A DNA stretch of 34,625 nucleotides from Prevotella sp. (GTDB taxonomy: Bacteria; Bacteroidota; Bacteroidia; Bacteroidales; Bacteroidaceae): contig JAEEVA010000033.1 in assembly GCA_016286995.1 (NCBI GenBank), positions 1 through 34,625 of the forward strand. The letters run 5' to 3'. Positions 9,494 through 14,862 of the stretch are shown piece by piece. Within the stretch, counting starts at the first letter, position 1; every line of letters begins with the position of its first letter. The position numbers and the translations under genes were made by a program. The notes under the pieces are model-generated. The model did not search any database. It was given only the letters and a program-made list of their open reading frames with translations, and was not told the origin of the DNA.

Positions 9494-9582
9494 GGAAACG
9501 AATGAGAATAATGAGAATAATTCATTCACGAATGGGAATAATAATTCGTTATAATTCGTTCAAATTATTCTCATTCGTTTCC
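9494..9582. repeat. Perfect 19-bp inverted repeat in intergenic region
   Basis: The left arm GGAAACGAATGAGAATAAT (9494-9512) is the exact reverse complement of 9564-9582, separated by 51 bases. The loop carries further degenerate copies of GAATGRGAATAAT (9510-9522, 9530-9542) and two copies of ATAATTCGTT (9541-9560). No ORF of interest overlaps it. It could be a MITE-like remnant or a structured RNA. There is no T-run after the right arm, so a simple terminator is unlikely. Confidence 0.75.
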
Positions 9583-9619
9583 TTAAAACAATACACAATA
9601 GGTTACAAGGCACTGGAAG

Positions 9620-9858
9620 GGGCTTGTAGTGCCAGTAGACGTGGTTGTTGCAGGCAGCAGGCATGGTTGTTGCAGCAAGCAGACCAGGTCAAAGCAGCAA
9701 GCAGACAGGGACTTTGCACGTAGCAAGCTACCGTTTGCGTACGCCCGAATAACCGTTTGCGTACGCCCAAACGACCGTGCGCCTATACCCAAAAGCTGCG
9801 ACCTTACTTTTTCAAGGCAATCGATTGGGGTATACCAGGGGTATATGAGGGGTATATG
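9620..9858. repeat. Degenerate 22-bp (11-bp) phased tandem repeat
   Basis: From about 9620 the sequence falls into 22-base steps. Two related units start with TGGTTGTTGCA (9642, 9664), then come two transitional units (9686, 9708). Three units start with ACCGT (9730, 9752, 9774); the first two share ACCGTTTGCGTACGCCC. Further on, three 11-base units end the array (9826-9836, 9837-9847, 9848-9858), the last two both AGGGGTATATG. Neighbouring units resemble each other while distant ones do not. The rest of the gap to 10004 is AT-rich with scattered GGGGTA motifs; I see no gene there. Confidence 0.65.
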
Positions 9859-10004
9859 ATTTTAGGGGTAAATCTAATGATAACGCGCTGTATTACAATA
9901 ACTTATCTTTTGTGGGGTACTTGGGGTATAGTTTTTTTTGTTTTTCTGCTGTATAGATAACCATATGATGCAGACGTTTAATGTCCTTAAGAGCCTGCTA
10001 TAAC

Positions 10005-10214
10005 TTATTTCAGATCCTCGTAAAGTGCAACCGGACCTAAATGCCAGTATTTTGTTTCTTCTTTCTCCAAATGACGATAAGTGTCAGATGCATATATTTC
10101 CTTAACAGCTTCAGCTATACTGACATGCTTGTCCTCAGAAAGCATGTCTGCCAACCAACTAATTTTAGAAGGAAGGAATAGGTATAGATTGTCTTGCGTT
10201 ACATTTAGATTCAT
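10005..10214 (-). CDS. Small protein, third gene of a DUF3791/DUF3990 module
   Basis: A 69-residue protein (starts MNLNVTQDNLYLFLPSK, ends with HLGPVALYEDLK). Its ATG overlaps the stop of the preceding DUF3990-like gene (ATGA), so the two are probably translationally coupled. No signal peptide or membrane segment is seen. From memory of this family, a short protein with an IYxSxTYxxL pattern accompanies DUF3791 and DUF3990 genes in Bacteroidales and Firmicutes. That association is recalled, not computed. The other two members of the module here look damaged, so this gene may be a relic that is still open. Function unknown; a toxin-antitoxin-like role is only a guess. Confidence 0.65.
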   Translation of the reverse strand: MNLNVTQDNLYLFLPSKISWLADMLSEDKHVSIAEAVKEIYASDTYRHLEKEETKYWHLGPVALYEDLK

Positions 10215-10498
10215 AACATCACCTCCTTTGCCTCAATAAACGTCAAATATTGTAAAGATGACGGTGTATGGAAAAGATACTGATCAACCAATTTGTAGGT
10301 TTTCAATTCACGAATCAGTTCCTGCTTACTCAATACACCTCCTTCGAAAAGAGCAAAAGCAGCTCTCCTTTTGACCCAATCTTCTGCCTGATCTTGAGAT
10401 GTGGTTGCGTAGAATCCTTTACCATAATCCAGTGTGTGGTCTGATTCACGAATTTCAGGTTTATCGACCTGCTCTAAACTTCCATGATATAGTTTCAT
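10211..10498 (-). pseudogene. DUF3990-like protein, probably internally deleted
   Basis: This 95-residue frame begins MKLYHGSLEQVDKPEIRESD, then HTLDYGKGFYATTSQDQAEDW. That is the N-terminal signature of DUF3990 proteins, which I recall as related to ADP-ribosyltransferase folds. After the WVKRR stretch it passes directly to a region resembling the family's C-terminus (LIRELKTYKLVDQYLFHT, then FIEAKEV). Family members I recall are about 150 residues or longer, so the middle seems to have been lost in frame near codons 45-50. The gene overlaps both neighbours by ATGA. An intact ORF does not exclude a short functional form, hence moderate confidence in the pseudogene call. Confidence 0.6.
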
Positions 10499-10719
10499 GC
10501 CACTTCTCCTTTCCTTAAACTGATAAACTCATCGATGTCTTCTAAAATCCATTGGTGACTCTGCGAGTGAAGTGGCTAAAAGTGTTCTTCGAGATATTCC
10601 AGCACACCATATCGGTCAAAAATCCTTGCAGCTTCAGCTCCAGACAAATGTTTGGCCTTTTTGTATTGCTCAATACAAAAGGACAAGAAATAGCCGATGT
10701 CTAAGTTCTTTTTGTTCAT
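10495..10719 (-). pseudogene. DUF3791-like gene interrupted by an amber codon
   Basis: Reading the minus strand from the ATG at 10719 gives MNKKNLDIGYFLSFCIEQYK, then KAKHLSGAEAARIFDRYGVL and EYLEEHF. A TAG follows at codon 48 (10578-10576). The same frame then continues as PLHSQSHQWILEDIDEFISL to a TGA at 10497-10495 that overlaps the next start (ATGA). The part before and the part after the TAG both fit one DUF3791-type protein of about 74 residues (FCIEQYK, SGxEA, LHxQSHQW). The break is therefore a single nonsense codon with no frameshift. A 47-residue truncated product could still be made. Confidence 0.75.
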
Positions 10720-10727
10720 TCCAGCTG

Positions 10728-10752
10728 CAAAGATAAACATTTATTATCAAAC
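10728..10752 (-). promoter_or_regulatory. Promoter-like element before the DUF3791 module
   Basis: TATCTTTG (10735-10728, minus strand) lies just upstream of the ATG at 10719, implying a very short leader. No TTTG sits at the usual -33 position. However, the 25 bases ending in this box match 12332-12356 upstream of another gene at 23 of 25 positions. Confidence 0.55.
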
Positions 10753-10851
10753 GACATATAATGTTAGCCGTATTTTTTGCATACTTAATTTTTTGTTCTC
10801 GATTTCAGACGCTTTAACATTGTTTATTCAGGTCATAGGTTACCCTACGAG

Positions 10852-11373
10852 TCAGAATATGATTTCACCAGAATAAGAGATGTGTTCGCGCTGAATGGCC
10901 TGGACATCAATCTGCGCGCTACCGTTGTCAAAGACGTCAATAATATAGAGGTAGGTGTCTTCCTCGTTCTTTACGTCTATTTCAATATGCCGGTGGTCTT
11001 TCTTTACCTGTGTCTCCCGATAGTTACCTATGCGCTCTGAGAAATCCAGTCCCTTGCCGCCACCGTAAGGCACTTGATAAGCACGGCCGAAATAGGGTAG
11101 ATAGGAGAACAGCGAATCGTTCCTCACCTCCACTGAATAGTTAAACGACACATTCTTCGGCGTTCCCCTCATCGGATACATGCGGTCTATACCTATTTTA
11201 TATTTTCTCTCCGTCAGCGCGACATTCACCCTTTCAGCAACCTCAGCAGCCTTTGCTGCTCTCTCAGCTGTCGTCGCACATCCTTCCAGGACAACTACTG
11301 TCAGGAGTGCAAATCCCCATGTCAGCACTACCGTGAGGACTCTGTTAAGTCTTTTAGTCATGAATCGTTTCAT
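10852..11373 (-). CDS. DUF4251-type lipoprotein
   Basis: 173 residues. The N-terminus is basic (MKRFMTKRLNR), followed by a hydrophobic stretch and a lipobox VLEGC with Cys32, so it should be exported and lipid-anchored. A short Ala/Glu-rich helix (TTAERAAKAAEVAERVNVAL) links to a globular domain with DRMYPMRG, YLPYFGRAYQVPYGGGKGLD and a C-terminal beta region. This pattern matches the DUF4251 family common in Bacteroidetes, whose function is unknown. An in-frame Met5 is an alternative start. Its 5' end is divergent from the PIN toxin-antitoxin pair, with 82 bases between the two starts. I did not find a convincing TAnnTTTG promoter for it. Confidence 0.8.
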   Translation of the reverse strand: MKRFMTKRLNRVLTVVLTWGFALLTVVVLEGCATTAERAAKAAEVAERVNVALTERKYKIGIDRMYPMRGTPKNVSFNYSVEVRNDSLFSYLPYFGRAYQVPYGGGKGLDFSERIGNYRETQVKKDHRHIEIDVKNEEDTYLYIIDVFDNGSAQIDVQAIQREHISYSGEIIF

Positions 11374-11397
11374 TGTTCTTATATTTTCGTTTATATC

Positions 11398-11428
11398 TTT
11401 GTTATTTCAAATTAATTTTGTATTTTTG
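11398..11428 (+). promoter_or_regulatory. Promoter of the PIN toxin-antitoxin pair
   Basis: TTTG (11398-11401), 19 bases, TATTTTTG (11421-11428), with a leader of roughly 20 nt to the ATG at 11456. It lies in the divergent region shared with the DUF4251 gene. Confidence 0.75.
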
Positions 11429-11455
11429 CAGCCAGAAACCAAAGAAGTTAAGATT

Positions 11456-11692
11456 ATGACAGCATTAGCACAGAGAATCAAGGAGACACCGATGGCTCCA
11501 TATATGGCGCTGCTGAAGGGTATGACCCGTGAACAAAAGCAGATAGTGGTGACGTTCATCACAGAATCGATGGAGGAACCTGCGTCCAAGAGACAGGTGC
11601 CCGCAGAATTTAAACGTTTGCGCGGCATGGTGAACATCACCGAGGACGAAATGGCACAGGATGAACACTTAGCACATATCATGGAGCGATGA
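11456..11692 (+). CDS. Antitoxin of a VapBC-like pair
   Basis: 78 residues, starting at the ATG at 11456 (MTALAQRIKETPMAPYMALL). The longer open frame upstream crosses the promoter and is not used. The protein has a helical N-terminal half (MTREQKQIVVTFITESM) and ends with KRLRGMVNITEDEMAQDEHL. This layout, with a conserved RLRG segment and an acidic tail, is seen in small Bacteroidetes proteins encoded just before PIN-domain toxins. Its TGA overlaps the start of the PIN gene (ATGA), indicating coupled translation. The role as antitoxin and likely autorepressor is inferred mainly from this arrangement. Confidence 0.75.
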   Translation: MTALAQRIKETPMAPYMALLKGMTREQKQIVVTFITESMEEPASKRQVPAEFKRLRGMVNITEDEMAQDEHLAHIMER

Positions 11693-12108
11693 AACGGATA
11701 TTTCTTGACACCAATATATTGATTGACTACATTGACAACCGTGCGGGGGCGGATGACGCTGAGCAGATTTTTGCCTGTGGATTCTCGGGTGAGGTGATGT
11801 TGTTCGCATCGGCGCTTACCTTCGCTAATATTGCGTACATTATCAAGGGACACACCCAAGAGGAAAAGTACGATGCGCTGAGCCAGATGGCTAACGTGGT
11901 AGAGATTGTCGACCTGCGTAAGCAAGAGGTAATGGCAGCCATCGCTCAGCCGGTGAAAGACTTCGAGGACATGCTGCAATATCAGTGCGCCAAGGCTGCG
12001 GAATGCGACTACATAATAACTAACGACCGTCGGCATTACGATTTCTCTGACATCACGCACTTTACGTCGGCTGACTTTGTTGCGCATTTGGATGAACTTA
12101 TAAAGTAA
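11689..12108 (+). CDS. PIN-domain ribonuclease toxin (VapC-like)
   Basis: 139 residues with the PIN fold signatures: FLDTNILIDY with Asp7, FEDMLQY with Asp94, and CDYIITNDRRHYDF with Asp107 and Asp113. These acidic residues would bind the metal for RNA cleavage. The position where many VapC proteins have a catalytic Glu in helix 2-3 reads Asn47 here (LTFANIAY), as I recall for a Bacteroidetes PIN subgroup, so the active site may rely on a different residue. The start overlaps the antitoxin stop by four bases. A strong hairpin follows 30 bases downstream. Expected role: toxin cleaving a specific RNA when the antitoxin is depleted. Confidence 0.85.
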   Translation: MKRIFLDTNILIDYIDNRAGADDAEQIFACGFSGEVMLFASALTFANIAYIIKGHTQEEKYDALSQMANVVEIVDLRKQEVMAAIAQPVKDFEDMLQYQCAKAAECDYIITNDRRHYDFSDITHFTSADFVAHLDELIK

Positions 12109-12127
12109 ACATATTTTATTAAGCGAC

Positions 12128-12181
12128 AATGACCATTCCCCTCGCCAAGCACTGGCGAGGGACTTTTCTTTTATGGTCATT
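12128..12181 (+). terminator. Terminator after the toxin gene, nested in an outer inverted repeat
   Basis: The hairpin CCCTCGCC (12139-12146) / GGCGAGGG (12154-12161) is followed by a T-rich run (12164-12172) on the plus strand. It is enclosed by a second perfect inverted repeat, AATGACCAT (12128-12136) / ATGGTCATT (12173-12181). No T-run follows on the minus side. Confidence 0.8.
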
Positions 12182-12266
12182 GATGATTTCATAGTTCTTT
12201 TATTTGGTAATTATGATCTTCATTTAGAAATTGGTCTATAGTTATCAGACGGTGGTTAATCTGCTG

Positions 12267-12297
12267 CAAAGATACGAAAAAAATCCTTTCCTGCAAA
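12267..12297 (-). promoter_or_regulatory. Consensus promoter pointing antisense into the toxin gene
   Basis: On the minus strand: TTTG (12297-12294), 19 bases, TATCTTTG (12274-12267). It meets the consensus as well as any promoter in the window. The only genes downstream on that strand are shadows of the PIN toxin-antitoxin pair, so any transcript would be antisense RNA or a small RNA. Confidence 0.55.
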
Positions 12298-12331
12298 AAA
12301 AAAGATAAAAATAATGCTCACGATGAACGTT

Positions 12332-12356
12332 GTTTGAAAATAAATGCTTATCTTTG
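12332..12356 (+). promoter_or_regulatory. Promoter-like element of the 5-fold repeat protein
   Basis: TATCTTTG (12349-12356) is preceded by GTTTGAAAATAAATGC. The whole 25-base block is 23/25 identical to the element before the DUF3791 module (10752-10728). There is no TTTG at -33; the TTTG present is only 12 bases from the -7 box. Transcription should begin near 12361-12364, which favours the ATG at 12382 as start. Confidence 0.6.
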
Positions 12357-12381
12357 GGCCATGTTAAAGGAAATGATCATT

Positions 12382-12792
12382 ATGAAGTACAGATTATGCA
12401 TCATCGGCTTGCTGCTGATGTGCTGCGCAACCCTGTGTGCACAGACCATTCGTAATAGTAACAATTCTGTTGTGGCCAGAATAGAAAACGACGGTACGGT
12501 GAGGAATAGCAACAACTCCGTCATTGGCCGCATCAGCAGCAATGGCGACATCCGCAACAGCAACAACTCGCTGTTGGGTAAGATTGAGAGTAACGGCACG
12601 GTACGCAACAGTAACAACTCGACGCTGGGCAAGGTGGAGAGTAACGGCACGGTGCGCAACAGCAACAACTCGACGCTGGGCAAGGTGGAGAGCGATGGTA
12701 CGGTGCGCGACAGCAACAACCACACCATCGGCTATGCACGAGGTGTCCCCATGCAGTATGCTGCCGTCTTTTTCTTCTTCCAATTTTTCTGA
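12382..12792 (+). CDS. Secreted 17-residue-repeat protein (5-fold beta-flower type)
   Basis: 136 residues from the ATG at 12382; the ATG at 12361 would lie at the predicted transcription start. Signal peptide MKYRLCIIGLLLMCCATLCA, cleaved before QTIRNS. The mature part is built of five 17-residue repeats plus a partial sixth, each with a (T/D)(I/V)RNSNNS core, an (L/V/I)(G/A)(K/R)(I/V) strand and a turn ending in G. A short hydrophobic tail (AAVFFFFQFF) follows. I recall small Bacteroidetes proteins with this repeat and tail annotated as 5-fold beta-flower proteins; their function is unknown to me. The repeats are also near-identical at the DNA level (51-bp period) between about 12575 and 12710. 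It converges with the VanW gene (19-base gap). Confidence 0.8.
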   Translation: MKYRLCIIGLLLMCCATLCAQTIRNSNNSVVARIENDGTVRNSNNSVIGRISSNGDIRNSNNSLLGKIESNGTVRNSNNSTLGKVESNGTVRNSNNSTLGKVESDGTVRDSNNHTIGYARGVPMQYAAVFFFFQFF

Positions 12793-12811
12793 TTTTCCCT
12801 TAACGGCTGGC

Positions 12812-13633
12812 TCACTCCTGAATGATGACGGATGGAGGACATTTGTACATGACCTTAGCATGGTTGGTACGGATGAGATGACTGGCGACACGTTGGCCTG
12901 TTATGGGGTCGATGACGTCGCGATAGACTTGACCGTTGCGGTAGACCACACCGTCTTCACGTGAAAAATATTCGTTTTCAGCGTGAATGTGGAAGGTGTG
13001 AGACTGTTGTTCCGTAGCCCGTAGTTCTCCGCACAGATATTCGTCGTCCACCCAAAGCCTGAGCTGATAGGTGTTGGTGGTGTCGTTCCTGAAACGGTAG
13101 TCGATGTAGTTGTATGAGATGCTGGTGCCTGTGCCGAAAGGAATCTGCCTGCCGAAGTCAGGAAATAGGTCCAGTCCGTCGTGATGGTGATGTTCCGTAA
13201 TGGTCAGCTCGCTGTGCAATATCAGCCAGTGAATCAGGTTCGACAGCTGGCACATGCCGCCTCCGATGCCGTGTGACGGCTGTCCCTTCGCAATGGTCAG
13301 GCCTTCTTTATAGCCCTTCCGTGCTGATGTTCTTCCAATCAACTTCCATGCTGAAAACGTCTCGCCAGGCCGAATCAGCAGTCCGTCAATATGGGTCACC
13401 GCCAAGGCGAGATTGGTGGCCTTGTTCTCCTGCAGCTGCATGTCGACGTTGCCCAGACGGCGGCGGATGAGTGAATTGTGACGATAGACGACCACCGGCA
13501 ATGATGTCTCCGTCCTTTTCTTGGCAAAACGCGTCTTACTGAAACAGTCCTTCAGATGACGTTTCATAATCTCTTTCTCCATCGACAGGCGATAGGTAAA
13601 GGGCGATATCTCACAAAATAGTTTCCGTTCCAT
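12812..13633 (-). CDS. VanW-family protein
   Basis: 273 residues. The core motif GIGGGMCQLSNLIHWLILHS and the following HHHHDGLDLFPDFGR are diagnostic of the VanW family. They are preceded by a LGNVDMQLQENKATNLALA segment and GLLIRPGETFSAWK, in the usual order. The N-terminus (CEISPFTYRLSMEKEI) also matches Bacteroidetes members, supporting the start at 13633 despite a short predicted leader. The protein has no signal peptide. The biochemical role of VanW proteins is not established; the name comes from a vancomycin-resistance cluster, but none of the resistance genes are nearby, so no resistance is implied. Confidence 0.88.
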   Translation of the reverse strand: MERKLFCEISPFTYRLSMEKEIMKRHLKDCFSKTRFAKKRTETSLPVVVYRHNSLIRRRLGNVDMQLQENKATNLALAVTHIDGLLIRPGETFSAWKLIGRTSARKGYKEGLTIAKGQPSHGIGGGMCQLSNLIHWLILHSELTITEHHHHDGLDLFPDFGRQIPFGTGTSISYNYIDYRFRNDTTNTYQLRLWVDDEYLCGELRATEQQSHTFHIHAENEYFSREDGVVYRNGQVYRDVIDPITGQRVASHLIRTNHAKVMYKCPPSVIIQE

Positions 13634-13642
13634 TCAAGAGTG

Positions 13643-13650
13643 CAAAATTA
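13643..13650 (-). promoter_or_regulatory. -7 box of the VanW gene promoter
   Basis: TAATTTTG on the minus strand, about 10 bases before the ATG. No TTTG lies 19-20 bases upstream; that position is occupied by the AGTTCAT heptamer array at 13661-13688. Confidence 0.5.
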
Positions 13651-13660
13651 CGATTATTTC

Positions 13661-13688
13661 AGTTCATAGTTCATAGCTCATAGTTCAT
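13661..13688. repeat. Heptanucleotide repeat AGTTCAT x4
   Basis: Four 7-base units, AGTTCAT AGTTCAT AGCTCAT AGTTCAT, lie over the expected -33 region of the VanW promoter. Confidence 0.9.
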
Positions 13689-13740
13689 ATTTGCATCCGT
13701 TTAACATCTTTTATCACAACCGGCATAAAAATAACTGTGA

Positions 13741-13763
13741 ACAATGAACAATGAACAATGAAC
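13741..13763. repeat. Heptanucleotide repeat ACAATGA x3
   Basis: Three perfect copies of ACAATGA plus two further bases, lying over the expected -33 region of the downstream plus-strand gene. The ATGAAC core is the complement of the array at 13661-13688, so the two arrays could pair as stem arms. Confidence 0.85.
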
Positions 13764-13769
13764 TTTTTG

Positions 13770-13777
13770 TACCTTTG
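13770..13777 (+). promoter_or_regulatory. -7 box of the secreted-protein gene
   Basis: TACCTTTG with a leader of about 35 nt to the ATG at 13820. No -33 TTTG at the normal distance; heptamer repeats take its place. Confidence 0.6.
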
Positions 13778-13784
13778 CAGCCGG

Positions 13785-13812
13785 TAAACACTAAACATTA
13801 AACAATAAACGT
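13785..13812. repeat. Heptanucleotide repeat TAAACNN x4 in the 5' leader
   Basis: TAAACAC, TAAACAT, TAAACAA and TAAACGT follow one another directly, ending 8 bases before the ATG at 13820, in the untranslated leader. Confidence 0.8.
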
Positions 13813-13819
13813 GAAAACA

Positions 13820-14713
13820 ATGAAGAAAGTAATGTTGTTCAGTATGATGCTGATGGTGGCTCTTGTAGCCAATGCACAGTTGAAGGTGACTCCGAAATTG
13901 ACCAAGGGTCTGGAGAAACAGTATGTATCGGAAATGACGATGTCTATTCCCGGACAGGGTGATATTAAGATGTCGGTTGACGACACATACAAGGTGGCTG
14001 ATGAGACTGCCGACGGCTATGTGATTGAGCTGACGACAAACTCGGTGAATGTTGAGGCTGATGCCAACAATATTGTTGGTAAGCTGATGGGGATGACGCA
14101 GGAGATGATGAAGGGTATCAAGGTGCTTATTGCCACTGACAAGGACGGCAAGGTGCTGCGTATCACGAACTTTGAGGAACTGAAGCCGAAGATGGAGCAG
14201 TGTGCTAATAAGCTGGTTGAGGATGCCATCAAAGACCTGCCTCAGCTGGAAAGCATGAAGGACATGCTGAAGACTCAGACCTTGAGTGCCATTGACGAGG
14301 AGAAACTGCAGTCGAACATTCTGGAGGCAACGAGTGTGCTAGTGCTGAACGGCAAGACGCTGATGACCGGTGCTCAGGAAGATTTTGTTAACGGCGAAGG
14401 CCTGAAGATGAAGCGCATGTACTTCGTCAACGGTAAGTCGATTACCACCAATTCGACCATGAATATGTCGAAGGAGGATATGAAGGAGTTGATTATCAAG
14501 CAGGTGGAGGCTAGCGCTCCCGAACAGGCTGCAATGGTTAAAGAGAACATCGACCAACTGTTAGAGGGTGGCATGCTGAAGATTGAAATGAAGGAGAAGG
14601 CCACCTACGAGCTGGATGATGACGGTTGGGTGAAGTCACTGAAGACTGAGGCGTCGACAGACAGCATGGGTCAGAGCGTGACGACAGTAACAACGGTGAG
14701 AGTTAAGAATTAA
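13820..14713 (+). CDS. Uncharacterised secreted protein
   Basis: 297 residues from the ATG at 13820; a GTG three codons upstream is less likely. Signal peptide MKKVMLFSMMLMVALVANA, cleaved before QLKVTP. The mature protein alternates beta-strand-like stretches (YVSEMTMSIPGQGDIKMSV, GYVIELTTNSVNVE) with helical Met/Lys/Glu-rich parts (KEDMKELIIKQVEASAPEQA). It ends in a beta hairpin-like segment (ATYELDDDGWVKSLKTEAS). The pattern recalls periplasmic or surface proteins of unknown function in Bacteroidetes; I do not recognise the family with certainty. The last codons and the stop (VKN*) are supplied by the first copies of a heptamer repeat array, so the original C-terminus may have been different. 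Confidence 0.8.
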   Translation: MKKVMLFSMMLMVALVANAQLKVTPKLTKGLEKQYVSEMTMSIPGQGDIKMSVDDTYKVADETADGYVIELTTNSVNVEADANNIVGKLMGMTQEMMKGIKVLIATDKDGKVLRITNFEELKPKMEQCANKLVEDAIKDLPQLESMKDMLKTQTLSAIDEEKLQSNILEATSVLVLNGKTLMTGAQEDFVNGEGLKMKRMYFVNGKSITTNSTMNMSKEDMKELIIKQVEASAPEQAAMVKENIDQLLEGGMLKIEMKEKATYELDDDGWVKSLKTEASTDSMGQSVTTVTTVRVKN

Positions 14714-14815
14714 GAGTTAAGAATTAAGAGTTAAGAATTAAGAGGTGTCGGCTACGCCGAGTAAGAATTAAGAGTTAAGAATTAAGGTCTAAGGACTAAG
14801 GACTAAGGACGAAGT
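14702..14815. repeat. Heptanucleotide repeat arrays AATTAAG / AGTTAAG and AAGGACT
   Basis: Alternating AGTTAAG and AATTAAG heptamers run from 14702 to about 14742. They are interrupted by a small palindrome TCGGC-TAC-GCCGA (14748-14760), resume at 14762-14787 and are followed by about three AAGGACT-type heptamers to 14811. The array starts inside the last codons of the upstream gene and fills most of the gap to lpdA. Confidence 0.85.
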
Positions 14816-14832
14816 TTTTAGCTCGGAAGAAA

Positions 14833-14862
14833 AAAGGCTGCTACGATTCTGTAGCAGCCTTT
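14833..14862 (-). terminator. Terminator of the glycine cleavage operon, overlapping the lpdA stop
   Basis: On the minus strand AAAGGCTGCTAC (14862-14851), loop AGAATC, GTAGCAGCCTTT (14844-14833), with the T-run extending to 14831. The 5' arm encodes the last lpdA residues and the TAG stop (14843-14841) lies in the 3' arm. Confidence 0.9.

Noticed and set aside
9620..9858. CRISPR array
   Set aside because: Units are directly adjacent, degenerate and without unique spacers; no cas genes are nearby.
9583..9859. Overlapping frames on both strands in the 22-bp repeat region
   Set aside because: They arise from the repeat itself, have no start signals or homologous motifs, and occur on both strands.
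11407..12192. 261-residue open frame on the minus strand opposite the toxin-antitoxin pair
   Set aside because: It covers both genes on the other strand and lacks domain-like sequence; the plus-strand frames have clear PIN motifs. An antisense RNA is possible but not a protein.
12812..13633. Vancomycin resistance determinant
   Set aside because: VanW-family proteins are widespread without resistance genes; none of the required ligase or dehydrogenase genes is present.
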